A DNA stretch of 64,000 nt from contig NZ_CAKZNK010000143.1 of NCBI RefSeq assembly GCF_937129525.1, forward strand, positions 1 to 64,000, read 5' to 3'. A model generated the notes under the pieces. That model was given only the letters and a program-made list of their open reading frames with translations, searched no databases and had not been told where the DNA came from. This stretch comes from an uncultured Chloroflexus sp. GTDB lineage: Bacteria; Chloroflexota; Chloroflexia; Chloroflexales; Chloroflexaceae. This document shows, piece after piece, positions 29,584 through 38,945 of the stretch; positions within the stretch are counted from its first letter, which is position 1; the number at the start of each line of letters is the position of its first letter. The translations under genes and the position numbers were made by a program.

Positions 29584-30795
29584 TCATCCCTGCACAAACT
29601 GCTTGCTTTCGCGTTTGGCCGAAACACCGGCAGGCGCACCGGCCCGCCGCAGCGCTCCGGCCACCATCTGCTCGAACACCCGCCGTTCGGCGCTGCGGAT
29701 GACTGCCTGCTCATGCGCGCGCTGCAATGCGACCGGGTAACCCTGCCCACGCGCAGCCTGGTCGTAGACCAGCGCATGCACCTGATCAACCGCTTTCGGT
29801 CTTGCCGCCACCCAGGCCGGCACCTCAATCCGGACAAGCTCACGTCCAACCCGCACAAAAAAGAAGTGGATCTGGTGATGATCGTACCCGATAACACTGA
29901 TCCGGCTCAGGGAACGAAAGATCGGGCTACGCTGACCATCCGCCAGACGCGGCAGGAAGAGATCGGCATCAATCAAATCGTGACAGATCATACACGAGGG
30001 TTGTCGGTTGTTCTTCACATCACTGCACTGCGCGCAATTGGCCCCGCGCCGACTTGTTACCTGCACGTCAGGACAAAACATCAACCGCATCAAGCCCATG
30101 ACCTCTGGCGAGCGACTGCGGCTAATGTACGATGCAACCGGAATTTCGAGTAGGCGCATCTTCTCCAGATATGCCAGATACGGTTGGAGAAAATGATCGC
30201 GCACTTTGCCATCGACATTCGCCAGCGCCCAACGAATGAGTGTGCCATCCTGCAAGGCTAACCGCGGGATCGATACATCGGTCAGACAGCGTTCTGCCAA
30301 TGCGCCTAACGCCAAACCCTCTTCGACATCGCGCCGCACACTCAGCACAGTGCCTTCTATCGGAATCCGCCGGGTTCCGTCATGCACGAACAGATCGGCT
30401 TCGGCAAAGTAGAGACGAGGTGACGACTCGAGGATTGCTGCCGTCTGCTGGCCGTAGCGAATGTAGACCTGACCGATGTTGATCAGGTAGCAACTGACCT
30501 CGCCGTGGCGATCGACATCAATATGTGAACCATCGGTAGCAGCGATTGCGTAATCGGTTGGCAGTTCTGGCAGATTCCCCACAGTATCGAGTGGCTCAAC
30601 CGGTTCGGCCAGCAGCCAGTTGGCGGTTGGCGCACTGAGCTGCACAGCGATAACCCAATGCTCTTCATTGCCCGTTTCGGCCAGATACTTCTGGCTGACC
30701 ATAGCAATCTGCGCATCGCGCCGGGAAACCTCTTGGGCAACCGTCTGGCTCATACGCCGCACCTGTTCGCCCAGTGCCGCAAGATTGAGACCCAT
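29584..30795 (-). CDS. nurA: NurA-domain nuclease
   Basis: YAIAATDGSHIDVDRHGEVSCYLINIGQVYIRYG, RLALQDGTLIRWALAN, C-terminal FFVRVGRELVRIEVPAWVA typical of NurA. Confidence 0.8.
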   Translation of the reverse strand: MGLNLAALGEQVRRMSQTVAQEVSRRDAQIAMVSQKYLAETGNEEHWVIAVQLSAPTANWLLAEPVEPLDTVGNLPELPTDYAIAATDGSHIDVDRHGEVSCYLINIGQVYIRYGQQTAAILESSPRLYFAEADLFVHDGTRRIPIEGTVLSVRRDVEEGLALGALAERCLTDVSIPRLALQDGTLIRWALANVDGKVRDHFLQPYLAYLEKMRLLEIPVASYISRSRSPEVMGLMRLMFCPDVQVTSRRGANCAQCSDVKNNRQPSCMICHDLIDADLFLPRLADGQRSPIFRSLSRISVIGYDHHQIHFFFVRVGRELVRIEVPAWVAARPKAVDQVHALVYDQAARGQGYPVALQRAHEQAVIRSAERRVFEQMVAGALRRAGAPAGVSAKRESKQFVQG

Positions 30796-30998
30796 GCCAG
30801 CTCCTTCGCTCACCTGTTCGTATCGTTCAGCATAGACGATTCGCCGCTGCCTGTCAATGATACCCGACCGATCACACAAAAACGACGTTGATCGGATACT
30901 TGCGCCAGCCAATAGCAATGGTATGATGGATTGACCAGGCAGACCGCAGGCTAGTGTGCTGTGCGCCCATCGCGCCTCAGCAACGTGAAGAGTTGACT

Positions 30999-32315
30999 AT
31001 GCCCATAACAACATATCAGGAAGCCCTTGACTACATCTACAGCTTCATCGATCCGACCCGCCAGGGTTCGCCCGATCCGGCGATTGCAGCGCGCGGATTG
31101 GCCCGGATCACGGCGTTACTGGCCGATGCTGGCAACCCGCACCAACAACTGCGTGCCGTTGTTGTGGCCGGCACTAAAGGTAAGGGTAGCACCTGCGCCA
31201 TGATTGAAGCAATGGCGCGCGCTGCCGGATTGAAAGTAGGGTTGTGGACATCGCCGCATCTCAGCTCGTACCGTGAGCGCATCCAGATCGACCGCGAGCC
31301 GATCACACAACCAACCCTGATCGAGCTGGTCAACACTGTGCAGCCGGTTGTCGAGGCATTTGACGTTGCCACCTATGGCCGACCGAGTACTTTCGATATC
31401 GGCTTTGTGATAGCGATGCGCCACTTTGCCGATTCCATGGTTGATCTGGCCGTTGTGGAAGTTGGGCTTGGTGGACGCTACGACGCTGCGGCAACGATCA
31501 ATCCGCTGGTAGCAGTCATCTCGTCAATCAGTTTCGACCACATGGCGATCCTGGGGCCAACCCTGCGCGAGATCGCTTTCAACAAAGCCGGTATCATGCG
31601 AACCGGCAGACCCGCTATCACTGTTCCCCAACGCGCAGAAGCAGCGCAGGTTCTGGCTGCCGAGTCGCAGTCGGTCGGCGCACCGCTCTGGCTTGCCGCT
31701 GAAGCCGCTGTTGAACCGTGGCGCGCAACCGGTCAACCACTACGATATCCGGCGCAGCCGCAGCCGGGCAAACTGCGCGGCGCTTTCCAACGTGAAAATG
31801 CGCGTCTGGCAATGGGAACAGCCTTACTGTTGCGCCAGCAAGGGATCGCGATTGATGACACGGCCATTCGCCAGGGCCTGGCCGAAGCCTGGTGGCCAGG
31901 TCGTTTCGAGCTGATCGATGGCGCGCCACGCATCTTAATCGACGGCGCACACAACGGCGACTCGGCAGAGAAATTGTGGCAGGCAATCGCCGCCGAAGTG
32001 CCGCATCGCCGATGTATCCTCGTGCTTGGCACGTCACGCGACAAAGACATTGCTGCTATTGCCGCTGCGCTCGCGCCACATGCAGCACAGATCATTATTA
32101 CTCGTTCCAGCCATCCCAAAGCGATGGATCTCGATCGCATCGCCGCTGAAGTCGAACCCTACACCACTGCCCCGCTCCAGATTGTGCCGGTAGTGGCCGA
32201 AGCGCTGGCAGCAGCTCGCGCAATGGCCGGCCCCGAAGATCTCATCTGCGTTACCGGTTCACTCTTCGTGGCTGGCGCTGCCCGCGAGGCACTTGGTCTC
32301 GCTGTCGCCGATTAG
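30999..32315 (+). CDS. folC: Folylpolyglutamate synthase/dihydrofolate synthase
   Basis: VVAGTKGKGSTCAMIEAMARAAGLKVGLWTSPHLSSYRERIQID; ILIDGAHNGDSAEKL. Confidence 0.92.
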   Translation: MPITTYQEALDYIYSFIDPTRQGSPDPAIAARGLARITALLADAGNPHQQLRAVVVAGTKGKGSTCAMIEAMARAAGLKVGLWTSPHLSSYRERIQIDREPITQPTLIELVNTVQPVVEAFDVATYGRPSTFDIGFVIAMRHFADSMVDLAVVEVGLGGRYDAAATINPLVAVISSISFDHMAILGPTLREIAFNKAGIMRTGRPAITVPQRAEAAQVLAAESQSVGAPLWLAAEAAVEPWRATGQPLRYPAQPQPGKLRGAFQRENARLAMGTALLLRQQGIAIDDTAIRQGLAEAWWPGRFELIDGAPRILIDGAHNGDSAEKLWQAIAAEVPHRRCILVLGTSRDKDIAAIAAALAPHAAQIIITRSSHPKAMDLDRIAAEVEPYTTAPLQIVPVVAEALAAARAMAGPEDLICVTGSLFVAGAAREALGLAVAD

Positions 32316-32352
32316 CCACGTATAGGTATGGCGAACGCGCTGAGGAAGAGGG

Positions 32353-33141
32353 TCATGATGAAGCGCTTGTGTAGGCGCGCAGTCCAACACGCCAGAACAT
32401 TCGCGCTGCCAGCAGCGTTACACCGGCAATGAGCGGAGCCAGCGCCAGGTACAAGGGTTCCAGCAGACCGATCAGCGCTGCCGCTGGAAAAGTGGTGAGA
32501 AAGGCGATTGGGATGACAAAGGTAAGCACCAATCTGATGGCAGGGCTATAGGCAGAAACCGGAAAACGTCCGGTTTCATAGATGGCAGTCAGCAGTTCGG
32601 TCACATTCTCGACCTGCACCAGCCAAAAAGCAGTGGTCACAACCAGCATCCAGATCGAGTAAGCCGTCACCATACCGCAGGCCAGCAAGAAGAGGAAAGC
32701 GAGCAGTTGGGCCGGAGTGGGCCATATCTGACCCAACCAGAGACCATAGCCGATCAAGCCAAATCCAACCAGCAAATCAGGAATTGTCAGCAGATTAATC
32801 TGGCGCAATGAAGCCATAAACTGGCTATCAACCGGCTTGACCAGCACAAAGTCGAGCGTTCCCTTTTGAATATGCTCAACAATGCGAGTAATGTTCGGGC
32901 GCATGATGCCGTCGATCAAGCCTTCAAAGATGCGAAACAGGCCAACCACCAGCAGCGCCTGAGGCAGCGTCCAACCGCCGAGAGTGCCGCTAAACTGAAA
33001 GAAGACCAGGGTTCCAAGCACACCCCACAGCAACCAGAGCGTGCTTTGCAGAAGAGAGGTCAGAAAGTTGACCCGATACTCAAGCGCAATCAGGAAACTG
33101 TTGTGAGCGAATAACGCGAAGAGACGAAGATAGCGAAGCAT
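32353..33141 (-). CDS. ABC-2-type transport permease
   Basis: Six hydrophobic segments; YRVNFLTSLLQSTLWLLWGV; GLIDGIMRPNITRIVEHIQKGTLDFVLVKPVDSQF. Confidence 0.82.
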   Translation of the reverse strand: MLRYLRLFALFAHNSFLIALEYRVNFLTSLLQSTLWLLWGVLGTLVFFQFSGTLGGWTLPQALLVVGLFRIFEGLIDGIMRPNITRIVEHIQKGTLDFVLVKPVDSQFMASLRQINLLTIPDLLVGFGLIGYGLWLGQIWPTPAQLLAFLFLLACGMVTAYSIWMLVVTTAFWLVQVENVTELLTAIYETGRFPVSAYSPAIRLVLTFVIPIAFLTTFPAAALIGLLEPLYLALAPLIAGVTLLAARMFWRVGLRAYTSASS

Positions 33142-33436
33142 ATGGCGTTTCAAGATACTCTCGGCGCAATCAGGCAAACATACCTGTCACTCATTCGCGA
33201 TAGAACAGACAGAACAAAACTGACTTGATCGCCAATCATTACCTGCCGGTGGGATAACGCGATTACCACACGTCAGCATCATTCACACGATCATACACCC
33301 ATCGACACTTCAGATTGGAACCGGCTGAGCGCGCCAGTCAACCTGTGCATTACTGCTGGCGAAGTGTATTGGACCTGGATAACAACACCTTACCAGCCAC
33401 CTGTCCTTTTTCTACCAGGCTATATCGACAAATCAA

Positions 33437-33476
33437 GGGCGAGAGTAACGCAGCCTCAGCCTCGTTACTCTCGCCC
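33437..33476. terminator. Perfect 14-bp hairpin downstream of hflX
   Basis: GGGCGAGAGTAACG-cagcctcagcct-CGTTACTCTCGCCC. Confidence 0.65.
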
Positions 33477-33513
33477 GGAGTGACTTGCGCGCAACCGGCA
33501 TCACTGCCCCATT

Positions 33514-34893
33514 TCAAGCCCTGGCAAAGCGCGCAAATTGCGGGGCCAGCGCCGACGGCAACCGACCGATGATATGCGCGCCTTCGTTGACAAACTCCTC
33601 TAGCTCGATCACACCACGTTGCCGCCAGAGCGCAACCAGATCGTTGCGCTGGTATGGAATAAAGGCTTCAACCCTGACCATACGCTGCGCCAGCGTCGCC
33701 ACGATCCGCTCTCCGAGAGTCTGCAAGCCCCAACCCTGCTGCGCAGAGACAGCAACAATATCACCAGGCAGACCCATCTCGGCAGCGATCTGATCGATTT
33801 CCTCGGCGGTAGCACCTTCCAGCAGATCGATCTTGTTGAGCACGGTCAGAATAGGCTTCTTATCAACACCCAGCTCGCGTAACGTCTGCTCAACCGTTTG
33901 CGCATGCTCTTGCGCATTGCGATGGGTCACATCAACAACGTGCAACAACAGATCGGCTTCCTCGATCTCTTCGAGTGTCGCCCGGAACGCGGCAATAAGC
34001 TTCGGTGGCAGCTTCTGAATAAATCCGACCGTATCGGTCATCAGAGCCATGATATTGCCGGGCAACAAAACCTGCCGCGTCGTCGGATCGAGGGTAGCAA
34101 ACAGCTTATCCTCGGCCAGCACATCAGCGCCGGTCATTGCATTGAGCAGCGTACTCTTACCGGCGTTGGTATAGCCGACCAGAGCAATAATCGGCACCCC
34201 ATTCTGACGCCGCCGCTGCCGATACAATTCACGATGACGGTGAACGTCGGCCAACTGCTCTTTGAGCCAGGCAATACGACGCTCAATCAAGCGACGGTCA
34301 ATTTCTAGCTGCGTCTCACCCGGACCGCGCAGACCAACCACTCCACCCGCCGACGTGCCGCCACCGGTGCCGGCCTGCCGTTCGAGGTGTGTCCATTGCC
34401 GACGCAAGCGAGGCAACAGATACTGGTATTGAGCCAGTTCAACCTGCAAACGCCCCTCGTGGGTGCGGGCATGACGGGCGAAGATGTCGAGGATCAGCGT
34501 TGTGCGGTCGATAACTTGCGTCTGCAATTCCTCTTCAAGATTGCGAGTCTGCGCCGGACTCAGTTCATCATCGAACACGATCAGGTCAGCCTGCGTCTGC
34601 TCACGCAGCGCAGCAACTTCTTTCACCTTACCCGGTCCGATAAAAAACTTGGGTTGCGGTTCCGGCAGACGCTGGAAGATGCGTCCTACCACCTCGAGAT
34701 CGGCTGTCCTGGCGAGAAGAGTCAATTCGTCAAGCGAATCCTCTACAGGCCAGGGACTGCGCATACTGGCAATTTCGGCGCCAACCAGAAGCGCGCGCCG
34801 GCGTGGGGTTGCAGTTGGATAGAGTCGTTTGCCGTCGTGAGTGCGAATCTCGTTAATAGGTGTCTCCTTTGACTGTAAAAGCACTGATGTCAT
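33514..34893 (-). CDS. hflX: GTPase HflX
   Basis: GPGETQLEIDRRLIERRIAWLKEQL, ALVGYTNAGKSTLLNAMTGADVLAEDKLFATLDPTTRQVLLPG, DTVGFIQKLPPKLIAAFRATLEE. Confidence 0.95.
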   Translation of the reverse strand: MTSVLLQSKETPINEIRTHDGKRLYPTATPRRRALLVGAEIASMRSPWPVEDSLDELTLLARTADLEVVGRIFQRLPEPQPKFFIGPGKVKEVAALREQTQADLIVFDDELSPAQTRNLEEELQTQVIDRTTLILDIFARHARTHEGRLQVELAQYQYLLPRLRRQWTHLERQAGTGGGTSAGGVVGLRGPGETQLEIDRRLIERRIAWLKEQLADVHRHRELYRQRRRQNGVPIIALVGYTNAGKSTLLNAMTGADVLAEDKLFATLDPTTRQVLLPGNIMALMTDTVGFIQKLPPKLIAAFRATLEEIEEADLLLHVVDVTHRNAQEHAQTVEQTLRELGVDKKPILTVLNKIDLLEGATAEEIDQIAAEMGLPGDIVAVSAQQGWGLQTLGERIVATLAQRMVRVEAFIPYQRNDLVALWRQRGVIELEEFVNEGAHIIGRLPSALAPQFARFARA

Positions 34894-34983
34894 CCTTAGC
34901 CTCTATTGTAGCACTGTCGTCCCGCCACTTCAAGCCGGTGACAGGACAGTAGTCGAGCGACAACCAGCGGTAATTGTTATTTT

Positions 34984-35011
34984 TTGCACAATTCCCGGTG
35001 TCTCATATACA
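34984..35011 (+). promoter_or_regulatory. Candidate sigma70 promoter TTGCAC-N16-TATACA
   Basis: TTGCAC 34984-34989, TATACA 35006-35011. Confidence 0.45.
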
Positions 35012-35105
35012 CTACGAACAGTGGCGGGCAAAAGTTGCATTGAGACCGCCACTCGACGCGAGACAGCGTCGTCAAAGCGTCGCTCAATGACAGAGGAGGT
35101 CGGTC

Positions 35106-35276
35106 ATGCATGACACGTGGCTTGAGTTGACGGCTGCCGAAGTGCATCAGCGCGATCTGATCCGCGATGCCGAACACGAGCGACTGGTGCGCGAAGCGCG
35201 TCGTCTCCGCCGCGCTCAATCGTGGTGGTACCGGTTGTGGCAACGCCTGTTTAATGTCCAACTGGTAAGTAAATAA
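35106..35276 (+). CDS. 56-aa basic small protein (not in the ORF track)
   Basis: MHDTWLELTAAEVHQRDLIRDAEHERLVREARRLRRAQSWWYRLWQRLFNVQLVSK; SD GAGGAGGT 5 nt upstream; promoter-like sequence and flanking hairpin. Confidence 0.65.
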   Translation: MHDTWLELTAAEVHQRDLIRDAEHERLVREARRLRRAQSWWYRLWQRLFNVQLVSK

Positions 35277-35317
35277 GATCGCGCCTGCGTAGCGCAAGAA
35301 CTGATGATACCAGCGAG

Positions 35318-35340
35318 AGGGCAGTTGAAACAACTGCCCT
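35318..35340. terminator. 10-bp perfect hairpin between convergent genes
   Basis: AGGGCAGTTG-aaa-CAACTGCCCT. Confidence 0.6.
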
Positions 35341-35358
35341 ACGCTGTTTCATGCAACA

Positions 35359-36357
35359 TCATCCTACCATCGCCGCAAGCTGTTGCTGGCGGCGCAACAC
35401 CGCCAGTGGCCCATCAGGCAACTCGATCCAGCGCGCCAGTGCGGCCAGCGAGGCTGTGCGGCGCGCCTGAATCTGTCGGCGTTGCGCCAGCAGCGCCGGC
35501 CATTCAGCCAATGCCATGCAACGGCCAGCAATCATAGCCGGTTGCCGGTGTAACACCGCATACGCCAACGCCATTCCATCGTAGGCCAGGATCAGCGGCA
35601 GACACGAGGTCAGCAACGGTGTCGGTACGCAACGGATCAGCATCCGAATACGGTTGCGACCGAGCAGCCGCTGTTTCAAAGGGCTGAACATGCCGGCGGT
35701 TGCCGAATAGACGTGCCGCGCGCGCGCTTGCGGCGCCAGCACGCAATCCCAACCACGCAATTGCGCGCGCCATGCCAGATCGGCATCTTCCAGATAACTG
35801 AAAAAATCGGCAAAGTCGCCAATGTCGGCCAGCATCTCGCGTCGCATGAGCGTCAGGCCACCGCTTGCGCCGAACACCGGTAGCGGCTGCGACGGCAATG
35901 CTACCACCGGTAAACCGATGGCCCGGTCGGTCGCAATACCGTTGGCAAGAAACCGGATGCCCGCGCTGGCCACAAGCTCCGGTCGGCGACTGAAGGTCAG
36001 CACCCCCGCTGCCCAGCCGGCTGTCGGTCGCGCGCGCAACGCCTGCCACAACGCATCGACACACCCTGGTTCGGCCAGAGCATCATCGTTGATCAACATG
36101 ATGAGATCGCCGCGCGCGGCGGCAATACCGGCATTGACGCCACCGGCAAAACCAGTATTGCGCGACAGCTCGATCACATGCACCATTGGCATGAAAGCCC
36201 GCACCCATGCTGCCGCGCGATCGCGCGAGTGGTTATCGACCAGCACGATCTCATCATGGGCGGCAAGCTGTGACCGGATGGCGGTCAGACAGGCCGGCAG
36301 GAAGCGGAGGGCATGGTAGGTAGGGATGACAACTGAAATGGAGGGACGGTTTGCCAT
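35359..36357 (-). CDS. Family 2 glycosyltransferase
   Basis: ISVVIPTYHALRFLPACLTAIRSQL...EIVLVDNHSRD...NTGFAGGVNAGIAAARGDLIMLINDDA. Confidence 0.9.
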   Translation of the reverse strand: MANRPSISVVIPTYHALRFLPACLTAIRSQLAAHDEIVLVDNHSRDRAAAWVRAFMPMVHVIELSRNTGFAGGVNAGIAAARGDLIMLINDDALAEPGCVDALWQALRARPTAGWAAGVLTFSRRPELVASAGIRFLANGIATDRAIGLPVVALPSQPLPVFGASGGLTLMRREMLADIGDFADFFSYLEDADLAWRAQLRGWDCVLAPQARARHVYSATAGMFSPLKQRLLGRNRIRMLIRCVPTPLLTSCLPLILAYDGMALAYAVLHRQPAMIAGRCMALAEWPALLAQRRQIQARRTASLAALARWIELPDGPLAVLRRQQQLAAMVG

Positions 36358-36863
36358 AACATCCTCGCAGCAGGCTTCGCGCCAGAGCCATTGTAGCGTA
36401 TGATCTGCGCTACGATGCATCTTTGCCGTTCTCCTGCACGAGCATGCATATCCGAAACTCGCAGTATTGCCCATCCGGTCAGATTTCCCCGCTGCATGAA
36501 CGCTCGCTTCAGCAGACGGAATCAGCCCGGCGTGACCTTGAACGATAGCAGTAACTCTGCCTCAGGGCGGTGCGCACCGACTGCGGTGTCGCAGAATGAA
36601 TTCCCCGTGAATGCCACCTGATAATGCAGGCCTGAAACAATCCCCTTCACTTTGCCGAAACGATAACGATCACGCGCAAAGATGCCCGGCGCAGCGGCTC
36701 GCATGTCTCGCATGAAACGATAGTGACGAAAAAGCAAACAACGGCATCGAGAACATCTGGTTATGTCGAGCATGGAAGTGGCACAAGCGCCCAAAATGAT
36801 GTGAGCAGTTTCCACGGCTGGTTGCTGCGCCGGGTATGCGTTCAAAATCAACCGGCTATCTGC

Positions 36864-36903
36864 TTGACAATCAATCTGGAGGCTGATATATTGTATACAA
36901 TAT
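36864..36903 (+). promoter_or_regulatory. Promoter TTGACA-N17-TATATT overlapped by palindromic operator ATATTGTATACAATAT
   Basis: TTGACA 36864-36869; TATATT 36887-36892; perfect 16-bp palindrome 36888-36903. Confidence 0.75.
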
Positions 36904-37022
36904 CCTGAAAGAATAAGAACTATCATTTTCAGAAATATCTGGTTTATTGCTTCTCAGAAATCAATTATCTCATTTCTTCATTGGGAAGCGTTCCGTCACT
37001 TCAGGCAACTACAAGGTTTGCA

Positions 37023-37730
37023 ATGGAGCATTTGTATACAAAAGATGAATCCTCTTCCGCCGATCAGGTTTACCAGCGCCTGCGACGGCTCTTGATTGAG
37101 GGTTTCTATCCTCCCGGATCACGGCTGGTTGAAGAACGACTGGCCAGCGATCTCGGCGTCAGTCGCACGCCAGTGCGGCAGGCATTGGTGCGCGCCGCCG
37201 CCGAAGGACTGGTGCAGATCTTTCCCAATCGCGGCGCAGTGGCTCGCAGCTTTACCATTGACGACCTGCTCGAGATGTATGACTTACGCGCTCTGCTCGA
37301 AGGGCATGCTGCGTACCTGGCTGCCAGCCGGATTACTCCCGCTCAACTATCCCGTATGGAGGAGGCAGCCACCGAGCTGGAAAAGTCGCTGACCTATACG
37401 TTTGAACGCCGTCAAGACGAGGTTCATTTCCTGGTTGAGCACAATGCGGTATTTCACCAGACTATCGCCGAGGCCGCCGGCAATCAGCGACTGATCACGA
37501 TGTTGAACCAGATCGTTGCCGTTCCGCTCCAGTTTCGTTCGTTCTACTGGTATCGGCGCGAGGAACGCCAGATTTCGAACTTCTTTCACCGCAGCATTCT
37601 CAACGCACTCCGCCTTGGTGATGGTGATCGCGCGCGGGCAATGATGCGCGAACACATTTTTTACGGTCGCGACGTGCTGTTGCAAAGCCAACGCGCAGAG
37701 TCCGCTCCCGCTGCACTTGATGAGGAGTAA
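37023..37730 (+). CDS. GntR-family regulator, FCD (FadR) subfamily
   Basis: VYQRLRRLLIEGFYPPGSRLVEERLASDLGVSRTPVRQALVRAAAEGLVQIFPNRGAVA; C-terminal FCD. Confidence 0.92.
   Translation: MEHLYTKDESSSADQVYQRLRRLLIEGFYPPGSRLVEERLASDLGVSRTPVRQALVRAAAEGLVQIFPNRGAVARSFTIDDLLEMYDLRALLEGHAAYLAASRITPAQLSRMEEAATELEKSLTYTFERRQDEVHFLVEHNAVFHQTIAEAAGNQRLITMLNQIVAVPLQFRSFYWYRREERQISNFFHRSILNALRLGDGDRARAMMREHIFYGRDVLLQSQRAESAPAALDEE
37031..37042. promoter_or_regulatory. Second GTATAC palindrome TTTGTATACAAA inside the 5' end of the GntR gene
   Basis: Perfect 12-bp palindrome sharing the TTGTATACAA core with the promoter operator. Confidence 0.6.
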
Positions 37731-37736
37731 TCTATC

Positions 37737-38945
37737 GTGAACCGTCAACGACCACCAAGACCACTTGATGATATTCGGGTACTGGAGCTAGGCGCATTTT
37801 TGGCCGGTCCCTTCTGTGGTCAATTACTGGCCGACTTTGGCGCCGAAGTGATCAAGGTCGAACCGCCGGGTAAGGGAGATCCGATGCGCGAATGGGGTCG
37901 CCATCGCTATAAGGGTCGGACATTATGGTGGCCGGTACTGGCCCGAAATAAGAAGTCGATCACTATCGATTTGCGCACTGCCGAAGGCCAGGCGCTGGTC
38001 AAACGACTGGTGCCACACGTTGATATGGTGCTGGAAAATTTTCGCCCCGGTACCCTGGAAGCCTGGGGCCTGGGATGGGAAGAGCTACGGGCGCTCAATC
38101 CGGGCCTGATTATGATCCGGGTGAGTGGCTTTGGACAGACCGGTCCGTACCGCGACAAGGCCGGCTTCGGCTCGATTGGCGAAGCAATGGGTGGCATTCG
38201 CGCCATTACCGGCTTTCCCGACCGCCCTCCGACCCGGATCGGAATCAGCATCGGCGACTCGCTGGCCGCCACCTTCGCCACACTTGGGGCATTGGTGGCG
38301 CTTCATCAACGGCAACGCAGCGGGCAGGGACAGGTTGTTGATATCGGTATCTACGAAGGCGTGCTCGCCCTCATGGAGAGCATGATCCCTGAATATCAGT
38401 TGACCGGCCACATCCGCGAACGAACCGGGAATATTTTGCCCAATGTCGCCCCTTCGAATATCTACCCAACCGCTGATGCAAGCTGGTTTGTCATTGGCGC
38501 TAATGCCGATACCATCTTTACCCGCCTCGCCCAGGCCATGGGTCGTCCCGAGCTGGCTACCGATCCGCGCTTTGCCACACATCAGGCCCGTGGTGAGCAT
38601 CAGGCTGAGTTAGACGACCTGATCGCCGCCTGGACGGTGAACTATACCGCCGATCAGTTGCAAGCCATGATGGATGAGTATGGGGTGCCGGCTGGACGTA
38701 TTTACACGGCGAAAGAGATGCTCAATGACCCGCATTTTATCGCCCGGCAATCAATTGTCGGCGTGCCAGACCCCGACCTCGGTGAGGTGAAGATGCAGAA
38801 TGTAGTGCCACGCCTGTCTGAGACGCCCGGCGGGATCGATTGGACCGGGCCGGCCCTGGGACAGCACAACCAGGAGATCTTTGGCGAGTTGCTCGGTTTG
38901 AGTGCCGAAGAGATAGCGTCGTTGCAAGCGAAGCGGGTGATCTGA
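37737..38945 (+). CDS. Family III CoA-transferase (CaiB/BaiF)
   Basis: DIRVLELGAFLAGPFCGQLLADFGAEVIKVEPPGKGDPMREWG; KSITIDLRTAEGQALVKRLVPHVDMVLENFRPGTLEAWGLG. Confidence 0.92.
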   Translation: MNRQRPPRPLDDIRVLELGAFLAGPFCGQLLADFGAEVIKVEPPGKGDPMREWGRHRYKGRTLWWPVLARNKKSITIDLRTAEGQALVKRLVPHVDMVLENFRPGTLEAWGLGWEELRALNPGLIMIRVSGFGQTGPYRDKAGFGSIGEAMGGIRAITGFPDRPPTRIGISIGDSLAATFATLGALVALHQRQRSGQGQVVDIGIYEGVLALMESMIPEYQLTGHIRERTGNILPNVAPSNIYPTADASWFVIGANADTIFTRLAQAMGRPELATDPRFATHQARGEHQAELDDLIAAWTVNYTADQLQAMMDEYGVPAGRIYTAKEMLNDPHFIARQSIVGVPDPDLGEVKMQNVVPRLSETPGGIDWTGPALGQHNQEIFGELLGLSAEEIASLQAKRVI

